From assembly GCA_030490835.1 (NCBI GenBank), contig CM059974.1:2425501-2489500 (forward strand): a stretch of DNA of 64,000 bases, given 5' to 3'. The stretch is from Annona cherimola (lineage: Eukaryota; Streptophyta; Magnoliopsida; Magnoliales; Annonaceae). The notes beneath the pieces were generated by a model. The model was given only the letters and a program-made list of their open reading frames with translations. It searched no databases and was not told the origin of the DNA. Shown here in pieces: positions 1-12,415 of this stretch. Position numbers and translations under genes: made by a program. Positions within the stretch are counted from its first letter, which is position 1. Each line of letters opens with the position of its first letter.

Positions 1-235
1 TCAACACATATTACACTGAAAGTCAGAGACATTCTTACAAATTTGGAGACACTGCTCCACCAAGTAAACAGGAAGACACAGCTTCCAACAATCAAACGGG
101 AGACCACTTGCTCCCACGAACAACGGGAGAATACGTCTCCCACAACGGGCCGAAATCCAATTGGTGGATTCGAACCCGTGACAGCGCTGCCGAGAAACTT
201 ATACCGACTGCGCTGACCAACCGAGCCACATGGGC
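1..235 (-). mobile_element. tRNA-derived SINE, copy 1 (cut by window edge)
   Basis: Read on the minus strand from about 235 downwards, this begins with a tRNA-like head: an A-box-like TGGCTCGGTTGG and a B-box GGTTCGAATCC near 165-176. A tail follows with repeated GGGAG...CTCCC-type motifs. The tail matches the plus-strand element at 8740-9020 in the same order (GGGAG/TCTCCC, GGAAGCTGTGTCTTCC, GAGCAGTGTCTCC, AATATGTGTTGA). The 3' end and A-tail lie outside the window, so its target-site duplication cannot be tested. It could be mistaken for a tRNA gene, but no cloverleaf with paired acceptor arms is evident and the long tail is shared between the two loci. Confidence 0.8.
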
Positions 236-240
236 GATGT

Positions 241-1440
241 CTTAAGTGGCCCCAAGTATTTATTTATTTTTCTATTTATGATAAATTGATTCTTCCTAAC
301 TAACTCACTTTCTAACTTTTGAAGAATAAATATTTTTATATGCTATTACGGGCAATATTATGAGAATCAGACTGGATATGAAACGATTAGTTTAGTTCGA
401 ACCGATTTAACTAGTTAATTAAATGAATTTGAACACATCAGCATTATATGTTTATCATGCTGTAAATATTTAATTTTTTTTTGAATGTTGATGAAATTTA
501 ATATTCATAATTGCTAACACTATATGTTAAACTTAGAATTCATCAATCTAATAACCAATGTGAAAAAAAATTAATAAAATCTTTTCAATGCTACATTAAC
601 TAAACGTTAGCACAAATTTTGCAAATGCTTCTGCTGAGTAAGGATCTTTCCCTCTTTGGTCTTTATATTACTCTGTGTTTGGGAACTAGTTAAATTGGAG
701 GGTATTGTGGGCTGCTGCATTGATTTTCTTCATCAAAACAGGTTGTCGAAACTGTTGCATAATGGAGGTATTTAAATTTGGATGAAAGTCTAGTATGATG
801 GCGGCTAGCCTCAGGTGTTTAAGGCTATGGTGCCATCATTAGAAATTAGAACGAGGAGTTTGTGGCTTCAAGGTGTTGGGCGAATCAAGATATGAAAAAT
901 CCACTTTGGATGGGATCCAAAGCACACCTGTTTGGCCTCATGTGGGCAAGAGAGCGACGCATTAGAAGAGTAAAAATGGAGATTTGAGTCACTCTCTAAT
1001 TCTGGTGAATTACATGTTGGGAATTGGTAGGATTGTATCTCCCGTAAAATTTATGTTGGTAGAGATTAACGACTTATGTGAGTTTTTTTAATTGTCTTTT
1101 TTCTACAGACCAGATAATTCAAAAAAAAGGAAAATTACGCTAAAAATTAAACGTTAATATAATAGGTTAAATGAAAGAAAATTAGCGTCATTAATTAACT
1201 TAAAATATATCTAGATTTGTAAAAAAAAAAAATCTAAACCAATCAAACAGCTCAAAACCATGATTCATTATATAATAATCGGACCGATAATAAAAAATCG
1301 GATATCCAACCACTTGTAGGTTCAACTAATCGGATAGACTAGTCCGGCCCCCTTTTCTTCTCCTCTGCAATATTTCTTAATTAAATTTAAAATATAAATT
1401 GATAACACGATTTTACTATTTATTAATATAAGAAAGGCCT
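241..1440. other. AT-rich intergenic stretch, no gene seen
   Basis: The sequence is AT-rich with many short poly-A/T runs. No open frame with recognisable protein content and no clear terminal repeats were found. Parts may be decayed transposon sequence, but nothing can be assigned. Confidence 0.5.
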
Positions 1441-1464
1441 AGGGGAAGAAAGAATCACATCTAG

Positions 1465-1765
1465 TGCAGGGGATCTCGTGGAGGAAATGCCAGAAGTGAA
1501 GGGACATTTTGAGCAGATTGTTTTTGTCCATGTCTTCAAAACTGCTAATTTTTGTGGTCATTTATTAGCAAAATGGGCGTTGGAAAACAGTGGGTCTGAT
1601 CAAATGTGGAGAAAGGATGCTCCTATACGTATGAAGGAGGTCCTTTGTAAGGACTTTCAGTCCATTTTCTGTATAGATTTTTTGGGTCGAAATCCTCTTC
1701 CTGCCGGCCTGTAATTGTGTATGTCCAGCTAGTAGGGGTTTGGATCTTCATCAATGTAATTCAGA
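1465..1765 (+). pseudogene. LINE / RNase H-like C-terminal remnant
   Basis: The frame ending at 1714 contains FVHVFKTANFCGHLLAKWAL. This matches the typical C-terminal end of plant RNase H-like domains carried by non-LTR retrotransposons (pattern F.HV.R.AN..AH.LAK.AL). The following nucleotides, GGTTTGGATCTTCATCAATG, resemble the usual 3' end of such coding regions. No reverse transcriptase lies upstream, so this is a truncated fragment. The family assignment is by remembered motif only. Confidence 0.6.
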
Positions 1766-2687
1766 TTATCAAAATATTATATATATATATAAGAAAGACT
1801 AACTTTGTCCTAAGTGCTAGCTAGTAGTTAAGACTATCAATCAATCATTGTACATAGGTTAATATTTTATACCACCATCGCTTAATCTGGAGTTATCTTG
1901 CATGGAAATTATTTGAACACCCATTAATCTTTGGTTAACATAACGATTAGACCTAGTTAATCAAGTTGTACTTTAATCATGCCAAGTTGCCACTCCATTT
2001 TTTTTTCTGCACATGACATACTGAAACAATAATTAGCTATTAAAGATGAAAGGTGAAATTAACCTTAGTCAAAATAATGGGTTGAATGGCAAATTGCTAT
2101 TATCATATGTATCCCTGAAAACGACGTGTGATTACATCCTGATTTGGTTACGATAGCCGACCGCTAAAATACTACAATAGGCCTCCGTCAGAAGATGTTT
2201 GCTGTCTAGCTTTGGCCTGATCGAGCCGCCTTAGACCCTGGCTGTCTTTATATGATCATGTTGAATTAAATAACCCATTAAATTACACAACGGTTAAGAA
2301 TAAATTTAAGAAAATTAAATCTAGTTCATTAGGATAAAGTAAATTGAGTCGAAGTAGTACATCATGTAAATGTTAATCTAATCTAACCCTATTTACGAAT
2401 ATTTCAACTGAATCCATACATCATGTTGGATTTAATCCAGCTCAACTAGTTACAAGGTATTGACATCTCTTTAATTATGCATTTGAAATATTTATTGTGT
2501 TAATTAATCGCAAACATTATGCTTAAGAACATAAATTTACATGGACTCTCAAAAGCAGATTATATGTAGAGGGAATCAAGTGAGGTTCATATACTAACAT
2601 CCAGGACTTAGCGGTTGATTGTTGGAATAAATATCAAGAAGCAAATATGCTCATGTACTCGGATTTTCAAACAGCAGAGATGGTACC

Positions 2688-2886
2688 GTGGTGGATGAAA
2701 CCCAAAGCAAGTAGGTGGAAATTAAACACGGATGGCAGGAGAAAATCAAACCAATCAATCACAGGTTTTGGGGCAATTCTCGGAAACGCGGTGTTCGGTC
2801 TACTGATGGGGTAATGGCTTCTGTTGGGATGGAAGCTAAAGCACTGCTACGTGGGATGAAATGGATAATGTCTATTCAACGCGAAT
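2688..2886 (+). pseudogene. RNase H-like domain remnant (LINE-derived), frameshifted
   Basis: The translation reads WWMKPKASRWKLNTDG and then TGFGAILGN, the usual start of the plant RVT_3/RNase H-like domain with its first catalytic Asp in NTDG. A frameshift near 2810 is followed in another frame by MEAKALLRGMKW, which carries the conserved Glu of the second motif. The domain is broken by this shift and truncated downstream. It is not contiguous with the C-terminal fragment at 1465-1765, which lies upstream, so these are separate insertions or a rearranged element. Confidence 0.65.
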
Positions 2887-2889
2887 AAA

Positions 2890-3790
2890 TAAAAGGGAAA
2901 AAAAAACTGACGAAAACTAAGATTATTGACATGACTATGTCGAAATTACTCCTTGAATAATAATTTTTTCCATCAATTCTGTTCAACCAAATTAAGAAGT
3001 TTTAAATGCTCTGTAGTGCTAGTTTAATCTATCCGATCTTGAAAGTCTGAAGTTTGGAAGTTGTTTCTGAAAACAAATAATTATATAAGGAACTCATCTT
3101 CCAACTAATCCTCCTTATTTCGTTAGATTAGGAATTTACAGTGCACGGGGTTTTACCATTTCAGTAACATTGACTATTTCGCAACTCGCTCCCTCCGAGG
3201 CAACATTTTTTTATTAACATCTGCTTACTCTGCTAATTATTTGCTTTCTTCGTAATTAAATACTAATTGCTTTAGCAAATCAGGCACATGCTAGTTGTTT
3301 GAAAGCAAGCTTCCGGTGCAAAGGTGTTGACACGGAAAAGCATCCCAGAACTCGGTTACATGATTAGGAAATTTACACATGACCCTATGCTTTCAAAAAT
3401 TGCTTTTCATAGCCCATAGCTTCTGATTCTACAAATAGCCTCCACAACCTTTTGCTAAATTTTAGAATTCCAAATGAAAATTAATTCAGGCGTTGCCCAT
3501 ATAACATTTCTCAAATGAATTAATAGATCTAAACAACGTAGGACCTGTGCATCAGATCTTTACGGGAATCTGGCGTAAATGAAGTTGAAAAAAGGGAGGT
3601 CATTTGCGAAATCAAAAGTTGTGGGAAATAAATTTCAAATTTCAAAAACTCGAATACGAAAAAATTATTTCAATGAGCGTCCCGTTGCGGATCAGGCTTT
3701 TTAAGAAATATTAACCTTTGGGATATCAAAGTCACATAGATTCATTCCCTAAAAGTTATCATCTGCATTTATAAGCATCATAAATTACAG
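2890..3790. other. Intergenic, no feature recognised
   Basis: No coding frame, tRNA-like box or terminal repeat could be supported here. Confidence 0.5.
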
Positions 3791-3793
3791 CGT

Positions 3794-4122
3794 ATTTGGG
3801 TCAAAATGGGTTCCTCATAATCATAAAATATATATCTAACTCATCGATTATATTTAAAATTGTTTCTTTTATTAACATATTAATTTTCATCCATTATATT
3901 TAAAATTATTTCTTTTATTAACATATCAATTTTTATCCAAATTGGATACATGTGTTGACCAATCTAAAAATGGTACAAAATTAATATAATAAAATACTTT
4001 AATGTCAATATCAATTTTAAAGTTATTTTTTCGATATATAAATTATATTTTTTATACATGAATAAATAATTATATAAATTATTAATATATTTAAATGCAT
4101 ATAAAGCCCATTTTGAACCAAA
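3794..4122. mobile_element. MITE of the 44.5/55-57 kb family, degenerate
   Basis: The ends form an inverted repeat: ATTTGGGTCAAAATGGG at the left against CCCATTTTGAACCAAA at the right. The interior carries the motif order seen in the copies at 55-57 kb: ATCCAAATTGGATA, AATGGTACAAA, TAATATAATAAAATA, and a stretch around AACTTTAAAGTTATTTTTT. A 46-bp internal segment is tandemly duplicated at about 3847-3939. Confidence 0.55.
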
Positions 4123-4969
4123 CATAACATAACTTATGGTGCATGTAAATACACCGGATCATATCTCCATTTTAAGCACTGAAAATTGATAAAAATTTAT
4201 ATCACATGCATATCTAATTTAAAAATCAATCTTATTAATTTTTTGTCAATATTTATTATATTTCCAATACACTCAGACTAGGGCTAAATTTTGGCTTTGA
4301 CACATGTAGGGAGCAATGGAGCATACAAACATGACAAATAATGTCAGCGGAGCTTGTATTCAGTTGAAAGGAATAGAAAACTTGTAGCCCATAAATAAAA
4401 TGCATGCTTATCACAACTCGTTTAATCAAATAATATTGGAGAATTAATCAAATTTAGAAAAAGGCATCAGATAATATTAATGGGTGAATATACATTTCCG
4501 AGTCTGAGAAGTTCATGGACCCTACGTGATTACCTAAACAACCCAATGTGGGTTGGTGGGCTACAACTAGATGGCTCAACAAAACCTAACAATCAGCAAC
4601 CCACCACTCAAAAGAATAAAAATAAAATCATAGAAGTACAAATGCTCTGCTTCATAATGCTTCCTCGCGTACAAGACAGATTCTTGCAGTTAAAAATAAA
4701 TGTTCCTACTGCTATCAAGAAATAAATAAATGTTCCTACAGCTGAGATTTAAGGATTCAATCGGCCACATGTCATTACCACTAAACATGTCTGTCAAAAG
4801 TTCCGGTCATTTGTAACAAGTTGATTGATTTTATGTTCCTCAAACGTAAAAATTTCACCTATTTCTCTGAATTTTAGCCACGCAACGTGTAATCGTAAAT
4901 TGCCACTTTACAAAATTCATACCCGGGCTTGTCGGCCAAAATAAGTTCAATTCAAAAGGTACCTTCTCG

Positions 4970-5080
4970 AGCACCTGACATGGGGCAGTTGGTAGCTCAT
5001 GCGGTCAATTATGCCCAGCCACGGGGTTTCGAATCCCCCTCTCATCAGTTGCTCCAACTCAATCAAAAAAAAAAAAAAAA
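4970..5080 (+). mobile_element. Short tRNA-like SINE with target-site duplication
   Basis: The tRNA-like body has GGGGCAGTTGGTAGC (A-box-like) and GGTTTCGAATCC (B-box-like), then a short tail and a run of A ending at 5080. The direct repeat AAGGTACCTTCTCG flanks it at about 4956-4969 and 5079-5092, the signature of target-primed retroposition. The body is only about 95 bp before the A-tail, and it lacks the GGGAG-type tail of the other SINE family. It is either a minimal SINE or a retroposed tRNA. Confidence 0.75.
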
Positions 5081-5092
5081 GGTACCTTCTCG

Positions 5093-8032
5093 CCTTCTCC
5101 TCCAGTTCTTTCCAACCTTGCCTTTTTCTCTTATCCATGTCAATCCATAACTTAGACGATGATATAAATTAGAAGACGGGACCTGATACTTTCTTAACTG
5201 CTCACCAACATGTCCAAACGGATGCAATAAACAAGAAAAAAGAAGAAACTCAAGCTCACCAATATGGCACGGATGGACTCCTCTGATGGGCTCCACTAAT
5301 ATAGAGCATCGGCCAACAGGAATGCGGGCGAAATTATCCTGTCACCTGCTCACTAGCAGATGTACTACACATTACCCAGTATAAGGCTTTTCTAAGCCAG
5401 TCTATCCAGAACACAATAAATCTTACTTTTTACCATCAAAATAATATGACAACATGAATATAATTTCACAACTCCATGCAGAATTGTTAGGTTTTTGAAG
5501 ATCAAGCTTAGTCATCTGCGCTCATGGATATAGCTACACAGATCTATTAGACCAGAGAAGCCGCTGGCTGAATGGAAAGCTGGTGGTCTCTGTCCTGCTT
5601 CATGGTGGAAGATTATTCTGTTTCGCCAAGATCTATTTTCCTTAATGCTTTTATATCTACAGAACACCATTCTTAGGTCTAATTGGTCCTGTCAGATTTT
5701 GCAATAGTAAACAAAAAAGCAGCTAACACACCACAGTGCCAAACAAGCCCTTGTTGCATTCTGCGGCTCGTATTCAACCAGAAGTATAGAAAAGAGTGCT
5801 GCTAGTTCTCATGAAATTTAACATGAAAGCCAAAAGCAAATAAATTAAATAGGTCCGCAAAAAAAAAAAAAAAAATCTCCGCATGGAACTTCAAAAGCAT
5901 CCATGGCCAAGCTGTCAGTCCCTATTTGTCTTTCAAATTTCTTGTGTGCAGTCTTGAAACTCTTAACATTCAAGCACACCGGTTCATCCATCATCTGATA
6001 AAAATTTTCAATCCATCATCCATAAACATTTTATTTCCCTACCACCATTGATCACTTTTCCAGCAACCAGCAACTGGTGGTTCTCCAGCATCCAGTGATC
6101 TGCTCTTGACTATATGGAGCATGTCAACAGAAATGGCTTTCTAGAGCTTTCTCATGCAAGCTCTTGTCAGAGGAAAATTCAACCTCCATAACAGATCTTT
6201 TCTTTTCCCTTTTCTAATCGTTGTTGAACCAATATTGTGAAAGTCCTGTTCAACCCACAGATTTTCCTCATGTTGCATGCATTAATGCACCACTCAACTG
6301 TGAACTGCAAGGACCAAACTTGCAGCTTGTGCACCCTCATATCACTCATTATGAGATTACATCATTTCTTCGGCACCAATAACTCTATCATCCTTTGATC
6401 AAAATAATAATAATAATAACTCTATCATCCCACCATGAACTATCTCCATTTCAATGGATGACAACGAAGATGTTCTCATCTTGCACACATTTATCGACGG
6501 AAAGACATAACATACAGGATCCACACAGAGCATAGCCAAAGAAAAGAGTTGGTTGAATAGATAGTTGACATCTAAAGAAAACCTCATAATAGAGGAAACA
6601 CAGACCTAAACTACACATAAAAGTCAATGTCCTTTGTTAGAAACATGAAAACTATTAGCGGTGAGAACAAACCACAGTAGACTAGACCCACAATATTGAA
6701 TCAAAGATGGCATCAACATGATGCACATACATGTTGAATCAGCTACAGGAAAGCATTTCCATATACTCAAGATGATCACAGTCTGTAACACAAATTAACA
6801 AGGTTCCTTAATCAAACCATAGATCAAGTCTGCCTATATCATGTCCTTTGGACTCTCCCCATTTCCAACTTCTCATGGTCACTCAACTGAATCTGCCCAC
6901 TTCCAGTACAGGGCCTACAGTTCATACTGTTAAGATACACTTTCCTTCTTCTACCTATTGGTTATAACCCTAGATAGGTGGCTAATCTCACTAGAAAAAA
7001 AGCAGCAATCAAACATTATGTACAGTGCCCGAATTGAAAAACCTATCTGCAATCTTTTAATTTGCTGCTCGACTTTAAGTCTTTCATCTAACCAACACTT
7101 TTAAAATCAACCAAGGGCCTATTTGGCTCCAGTGGCATGGTTGCTGCTTTTCTGCTAGTTACTCTGATTTATGTCTTTGTACAGATTCTGCCTAACAGCC
7201 TGTTCAGATCTAGAAATAGTACTTTATAAATGTAAAATCTCAAAGAAAAAAGAATCCTGAATGAACAGAACTATTAAATTTACATTTGCGCCAATAGTCC
7301 ATGTTACGTTACTTCGTGGTTTCAGATAGCCCACCATTGCATGTTGAATGTGTTTGTAGCAAACAAAAAAATCAAACGCTTGTCAAACCTGAATACTTCA
7401 ATAATGTACAATATGAAGTTTCTAATTTCAATATTCCATACTATGTACTGCTGTGATGCTTGGGTCTACTTCTCATTGTCATAGTTGAAGTACAGCCACT
7501 AGTTGGGATTGGCAGACATAGAAGTATTTAATTGCAACCAGAAAGGATGTTCAGCACCATGTATTATCATTCCTCCAAACCAGAACAAATATTACTGGCA
7601 GTTCATCTTAAAACTCCCCAGTCCATAACAACCGCCACCAGAGCTATGGAGCATCTCATTAGAGTGGGACTAAATAAGGCAAAAAATTCAAGGCTTCTAA
7701 CAAAAAACGAACACAGTGATTCAAGAGAGCAGTTTGAGGCTATCTTATAAAAAAATAGTTGAAAGCTTTGGTTCATAAAGGTATACTTTCCAACCATCCA
7801 AAGCTGATATTCACTAGCGACTATATTCTAGACCAAGTACAGAACCTATACCTTGAAGAAATTCAGACAGTTTATTAAAACACTGCTCAAAACCTAGATC
7901 CTCTAGTTGCAAAGCCAATTCTCAAATTAGGTAATTCCCTCTTATCCACCAGCTATGACTCTAATTATATCTTTGCTTTCCCAGGAAAATGGACCTGCAG
8001 TGTTACTTGCCCATGATCGCAGATGAAGGCCA
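5093..8032. other. Intergenic, no gene supported
   Basis: The sequence is mixed-composition with an (AAT)n run near 6405-6420 and several poly-A tracts. All open frames are short and show no family motifs. I see no reliable repeat ends. Confidence 0.5.
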
Positions 8033-8739
8033 CTCTTTTGTAGGGGTGCAACTTGGGCCGGGTTCAGCCCAAACCTGGCCCGCCGAACCCGAAATTTGGC
8101 AGTGGTAGAACTAGTTGTTCTCCAGCCCGAACCCGATTTCAAAGCCCCTTATAAAGGGGGTTTTCCCTGCGAGCGGTGCCCTGATTTCAGATTTTCCTTC
8201 CCTCCAAAATTTCCAGCAATCCGCCAATCCCACAGCCCTCTCCAACTCGCGTAGCCGCCTCCAGAATTCCACCGCCGGCAACGAAATCCTTCCAGCCGCA
8301 GTAACAGCCAGCTAGTCGCCCACAGGCCACAGCAGCTGCATCTCGGTGAGTCGCTTCTCTCGTCCAAGTCCTTCTTCACCACCTCCAACGTCGGCAAGCT
8401 CGTCCCGGCTGCGGTATTGCAGCACAAACTCAGTGATTGGGATGCCGAGTGTTCGTATGTCGGTGGGGAATGACTGGGACCTTCTGATCGGATTTTGGGT
8501 CTTTTAGGAACTTGGGTTGCGGAGTGGAAGACTGCATTTCTAAAAGTTTTGGTCGAGGGCAGTTTGGTAAGAGTAATTGGACTAGAAGCGGGATTGCAGT
8601 TTTAGGAATTTTTTATTGCGTATCAGAGACTAAGGTTGGTTTTCATCGGGAAGATGACGATTCGGGAAATGGATTGTTAAAAGGAATGAGCAACTACGAA
8701 ATGGAGTATTAAAAATGACTTAAGTTTTCTGGGAATGGA

Positions 8740-9020
8740 CCAATCGAGCCGTGCTCGGTTGGTCTGTGCAGCTGCCGAAAATTGGCGGCTAGTAGTGGGT
8801 CGAGGGTTCAAATCCCCTTTCGGCCAAAAAATGTGTTTGGGAGCTTTGGTCTCCCGTCTGGATGGTTGTGGGAGCCGTGGTTTCCCGTTTAGTTGTTGGA
8901 AGCTGTGTCTTCCTGATTATTGGGTGGAGCAGTGTCTCCAAATTTGTAAGAATGTCTCAAAGCCTTCAATGTAATATGTGTTGAGATGTATGTAAAAATA
9001 CACTCCAATCAAAAAAAAAA
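8740..9020 (+). mobile_element. tRNA-derived SINE copy 2, nested in the hAT element
   Basis: A tRNA-like head (GTGCTCGGTTGG and GGTTCAAATCC) is followed by a tail with GGGAG...CTCCC repeats and an A-run ending about 9020-9022. The 18-bp target-site duplication AAGTTTTCTGGGAATGGA lies at 8722-8739 and 9021-9038. The tail is colinear with the copy at the window start, in the opposite orientation. It inserted after the hAT element, because both duplications lie inside the hAT interior. Confidence 0.92.
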
Positions 9021-9818
9021 AAGTTTTCTGGGAATGGAAAAAGTTTATTTGAAATGGGAAATCTTATCCCATCCCTTCCCATGCAGTTATCTTGAAAGTG
9101 GAAATTGCTAATTTGTTATTTTCCATTGTATTTTGTTTGTCTCTGGAGGAACCATTAAACGTCAACAAAAATTTTTTTTGCTCATCTTGCCTTGTCTGTA
9201 TCTGCTGGTGCTCTGTTCCTTTTTGAAACAATCAGCTCATGTTCTGTCGCATTCATTTTTGTCATGCAGATAGATTCAAAATGAGGCTAGCTTTGCTAAT
9301 TCAACATACTAGAATTTCAAAGCTTTGCTAATTTGGTAATATTTGCTCATTGTTATTAAACTCTCCAGAGTTTAAACTCAAATGTATGCAAACTAAAATT
9401 TGAGCACTTTCGAATCAGATGGCGATGGTGGAATGGATCTAGAAAGCTTGCGACACTGCATGAGCTTTGAATTTTCTGAAAAATATGAATCTGCAATAGG
9501 GAAATTTGATGGGTTTAGCATTCTCCCATCGCCAGCTGCTTATGGGATTTCTCCTCTTCTATTTCTGAAACAGCTATTATTTTACTTGATGCAAAGAGAA
9601 GGCTCGAAATAGGTTTCATTCTTTCTACTCTTAAGCGGTATTTGAATTTTTCTTGTTTTCGTATAATAAATTGTTTTTTACACTTTTTTATACAATAGAT
9701 TTGTGATAAAAACTATATATAGGATGAGTAACAAAGACATATTAATAGGAGAATGTCAACCCGAAACTCAACCCGAGCCCGAATTTCAAAAATATGGTTA
9801 GAGTCGAGGTTTACAAAT

Positions 9819-9868
9819 AGGGTTAGGGTTGACGTTTTACAAATAGGGTTAGGGTTAGGGTTAGGGTT
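9819..9868 (+). repeat. Interstitial telomere-type repeats
   Basis: Two AGGGTT units (9819-9830) and then four units (9845-9868) occur in the right subterminal part of the hAT element. AGGGTT is the plant telomere unit (TTTAGGG) less one T. The surrounding imperfect repeat, ACAAATAGGGTTAGGGTTGA, suggests expansion from the element's own AACCC-rich subterminal motifs rather than a healed chromosome end. Confidence 0.7.
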
Positions 9869-9916
9869 GAGGTGAACCCGAGTTTCATGAGCCCAAGTTG
9901 CACCCCTACTCTTTTG

Positions 9917-12409
9917 ACTTTCATAGCGTGATGAACAGGTAACGTTGGAACCATGACACATGTTTGGGCTTTCACATTAAGCCTGCACTGTATACATCTT
10001 ATCCCAAACCCTTTCAAAGAAGGTTTCCAACTTTCCACGGGGTTATGTTAGGTATTTTGGGCATCAATCCCTAAGAGCACGTTACACTAACACTGTGAAA
10101 TGCAAGATTAATTTAAAACCTTGTGTGCACAGCTCTGATACATAAATAATATTCTCAATTCATCACAGCCCATGTACGAATATCATAAGCTTACTACTAG
10201 AATTTGAATCATAACGCCTCCCCTTAGAATTTGAATAATCACACATTCAACTTTCTTACAATACGCAAAAATAATAATTGCGCGCATCCAATTGCCATTC
10301 CTGATACTCTCCATTCTATAGAAGATCATATAATTTTCCATGTCCGAGCCTATTTAAAAGCAATCAAATGAACATCTCTAACCATGATTGCAAACGCACC
10401 AAGCCCACCCACTGAGCCTAATGTCAAAAGATCCCAATAGATCTAATGGTCCTAGAAACCAAGCATACTCCTGGTCCCTATTCAGATAATGTATTTAGTT
10501 TAGTCAGGACGATGGAATTAAGAATCATAGAAAATGAATCACTGAACTTTACAAATAATGTTAGAATTTAGAAGGATGCCATGGGTACGGGTTAAAGATC
10601 CATCATGGAGACAATAAATTACTCACACACATTGCCATCCAAATCTTTTTATGTGACCAAGTGAGAAGCTGAACAGTTGAATAACAGTCATACCTTTAAC
10701 TTGTGTTGAAAGACCAGCTATATACAGCAAACAAGAACATACACCATTCTGCATTAAGACTGAAGAATATATCCACTCCTTCCAAAGGAATGACACAAAC
10801 AAGAACATGGAAATGCCTTAGTTATTAACTTCTGCAATCCGATTAGCTGGAATCTCTCTCGTCAATATAATTGTGACCGAGGCTTCATTTGGGAACATTT
10901 ATTTTATGTTCTGGAAGATAACCACATTAAAATGAAATATTTGTTTGGTGGGGCATTCATATTTTTTGCCTTTCAAGAATAATTTAATTAAAGAAGTGTT
11001 GATTAGGGTCCGTTTAGTAAGATTAAAAAAAATTTCTCCTTCCGACACACCTTTTTTGTCTTTCTTTACTCTTAATCATTACCCCTATTATATTACATCA
11101 CACACTCACTTTTTCAAAATTTTCTGTTGCATGCCCACTTTTTTAACCTCTTTCCAAACAAACCCCCTAGTGAAGTTCAAAATTATTGCTATTCATTGAA
11201 AAAATGAGGGCTACTCTTGAAAGCAAAAGCCATGCACAGGAACAAGGACAGACAAAGCTGACACATTCCATCCATCCTAATCATTGATAGTTCTAGGCAA
11301 ATCACCTTAATGAACTCAGATTTCACTGAGCTCCCCTTCCTATGCATAACTTTTGCTTCTGATAATAGCCAGCAACACTTCATTGAGAAGTGATACGTCA
11401 GGCTTCATTAAATTAATGCTTTTCCAATTAAATTAGACTTAAAATGTGAAAAACATGAAAGTCACAAATGCCCTACCAAATAGATACTTCAATTTATTGC
11501 AATTGCCATCTAAGAAGTGTTTAAATGCCCTAAAAGATAGCAGAGCCAAAGGAAGCATTAACTTTCAAGGGTCGCCGCCAAGTGGGTAGCACGTGTAGCA
11601 ACTGAAAATATTAACCGAACCATTTGTTTTGGTAGGGGTAATGGATTTTGAGTTACTCCTCTCAATTTCCTGCATGTAATAGCTAGGAAAAGAATCTCAC
11701 TCAATTCAAAACTGCTGAATTGGAAGAAGCAATTGCTCCTGATACACATCCTGTTGAGTTGGCGAGTCCAGACCATTCATTAGCAGTTTCTACTCATGGA
11801 TGATCACCTCAATGTCTTGATTAGATAGATAACTTTGTCAGCCAGATGTCAACCACCGTCTGTCATCATTTTTCACTCAATCTCATGCTTTAGTCCACAT
11901 TGAAAGGGTAACTGCAATTGAGATACAGATGGAAAGACGCACTCTGGTTTTAAATTCTGGACCACCAATTTGGCACAAGTCAAACGTGGAGAAGTAACCA
12001 TTGTTCTCTATAAAACAGTATGTGAACACAATGCCTCATGAATCCTTGAGGCAAAATGCCCCCCCGCAAAGGGCAGAATCAATTAAAAAGTTCAAAATTG
12101 GAGGAATTAATTTGAGCATACGACTAAGAGCAACAGAAAAGAAGAAAATGTTGGTTGAATTGCAACTCCATAATGGCAAATTGCAATGTAAATGGACAAA
12201 AATCCAGCCAAATCCATGCAATAGAAGTACCTGGCTTTACAGGCTTAGAACAGCTCACAGGCATGGAAATTAACCACAGACCTGCCTACAGTTTCAAGCG
12301 TTCAAAAATTACCTATTCCGGCACAATGGCAGCATATACAAAATTCATGCCGAAACACTGAACCAAACCATCTATAAGGCAGAACCCAAAATAAGTGCAC
12401 CGACCTCTA
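9917..12409. other. Intergenic upstream and downstream of small MITE; no gene
   Basis: Apart from the MITE at 11006-11167 nothing codes convincingly. The 11.9-12.4 kb part is the region 3' of the minus-strand kinase gene. Confidence 0.5.
11006..11167. mobile_element. Tourist-like MITE, short variant
   Basis: The left end GGGTCCGTTTAGTAAG and right end CCAAACAAACCCCC are roughly inverted. The interior has the family motif TTAATCATTACCCCTAT followed by ATTACATCACA in the reverse orientation relative to most copies in the window. TTA precedes the left end. Confidence 0.6.
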
Positions 12410-12415
12410 TTTATT
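12410..12415 (-). terminator. Possible polyadenylation signal of the ITPK gene
   Basis: TTTATT on the plus strand reads AATAAA on the minus strand, about 200 bp beyond the kinase stop codon. Position and motif fit; cleavage itself is not visible. Confidence 0.35.

Larger units (their letters stand above)
8041..9908. mobile_element. Non-autonomous hAT-like DNA transposon
   Basis: The terminal inverted repeats are 18 bp and perfect: TAGGGGTGCAACTTGGGC at 8041 and its reverse complement ending at 9908. An 8-bp direct repeat, CTCTTTTG, flanks the element at 8033-8040 and 9909-9916. An 8-bp duplication with a TAGGGGTG-type terminus is the hAT superfamily signature. The 1,868-bp interior has subterminal CCGGGTT/AACCCG motifs and a TATAAAGG at about 8150 followed by a GC-rich leader. 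It also contains a nested SINE at 8740-9020 and telomere-type repeats at 9819-9868. No transposase frame is visible; the best internal frame (9400-9612, 70 aa) is unrecognised, so mobility would need a partner element. Confidence 0.9.

Noticed and set aside
150..240. tRNA gene on the minus strand
   Set aside because: The A- and B-box-like motifs belong to a SINE head: the long tail is shared with 8740-9020, and no paired acceptor stem is evident.
1478..1714. Intact small protein gene
   Set aside because: The peptide is the C-terminal scrap of an RNase H-like domain with no upstream domain or promoter.
4975..5050. tRNA gene on the plus strand
   Set aside because: It is flanked by a direct repeat and followed by an A-tail, so it is a retroposed tRNA-like element. 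The B-box has an extra T.
9400..9612. Transposase or passenger gene in the hAT element
   Set aside because: The 70-residue frame has no hAT dimerisation or zinc-finger motif and no recognised family.
9845..9868. Chromosome end or healed break
   Set aside because: Only a few AGGGTT units are present and they lie inside a transposon with intact ends on both sides.
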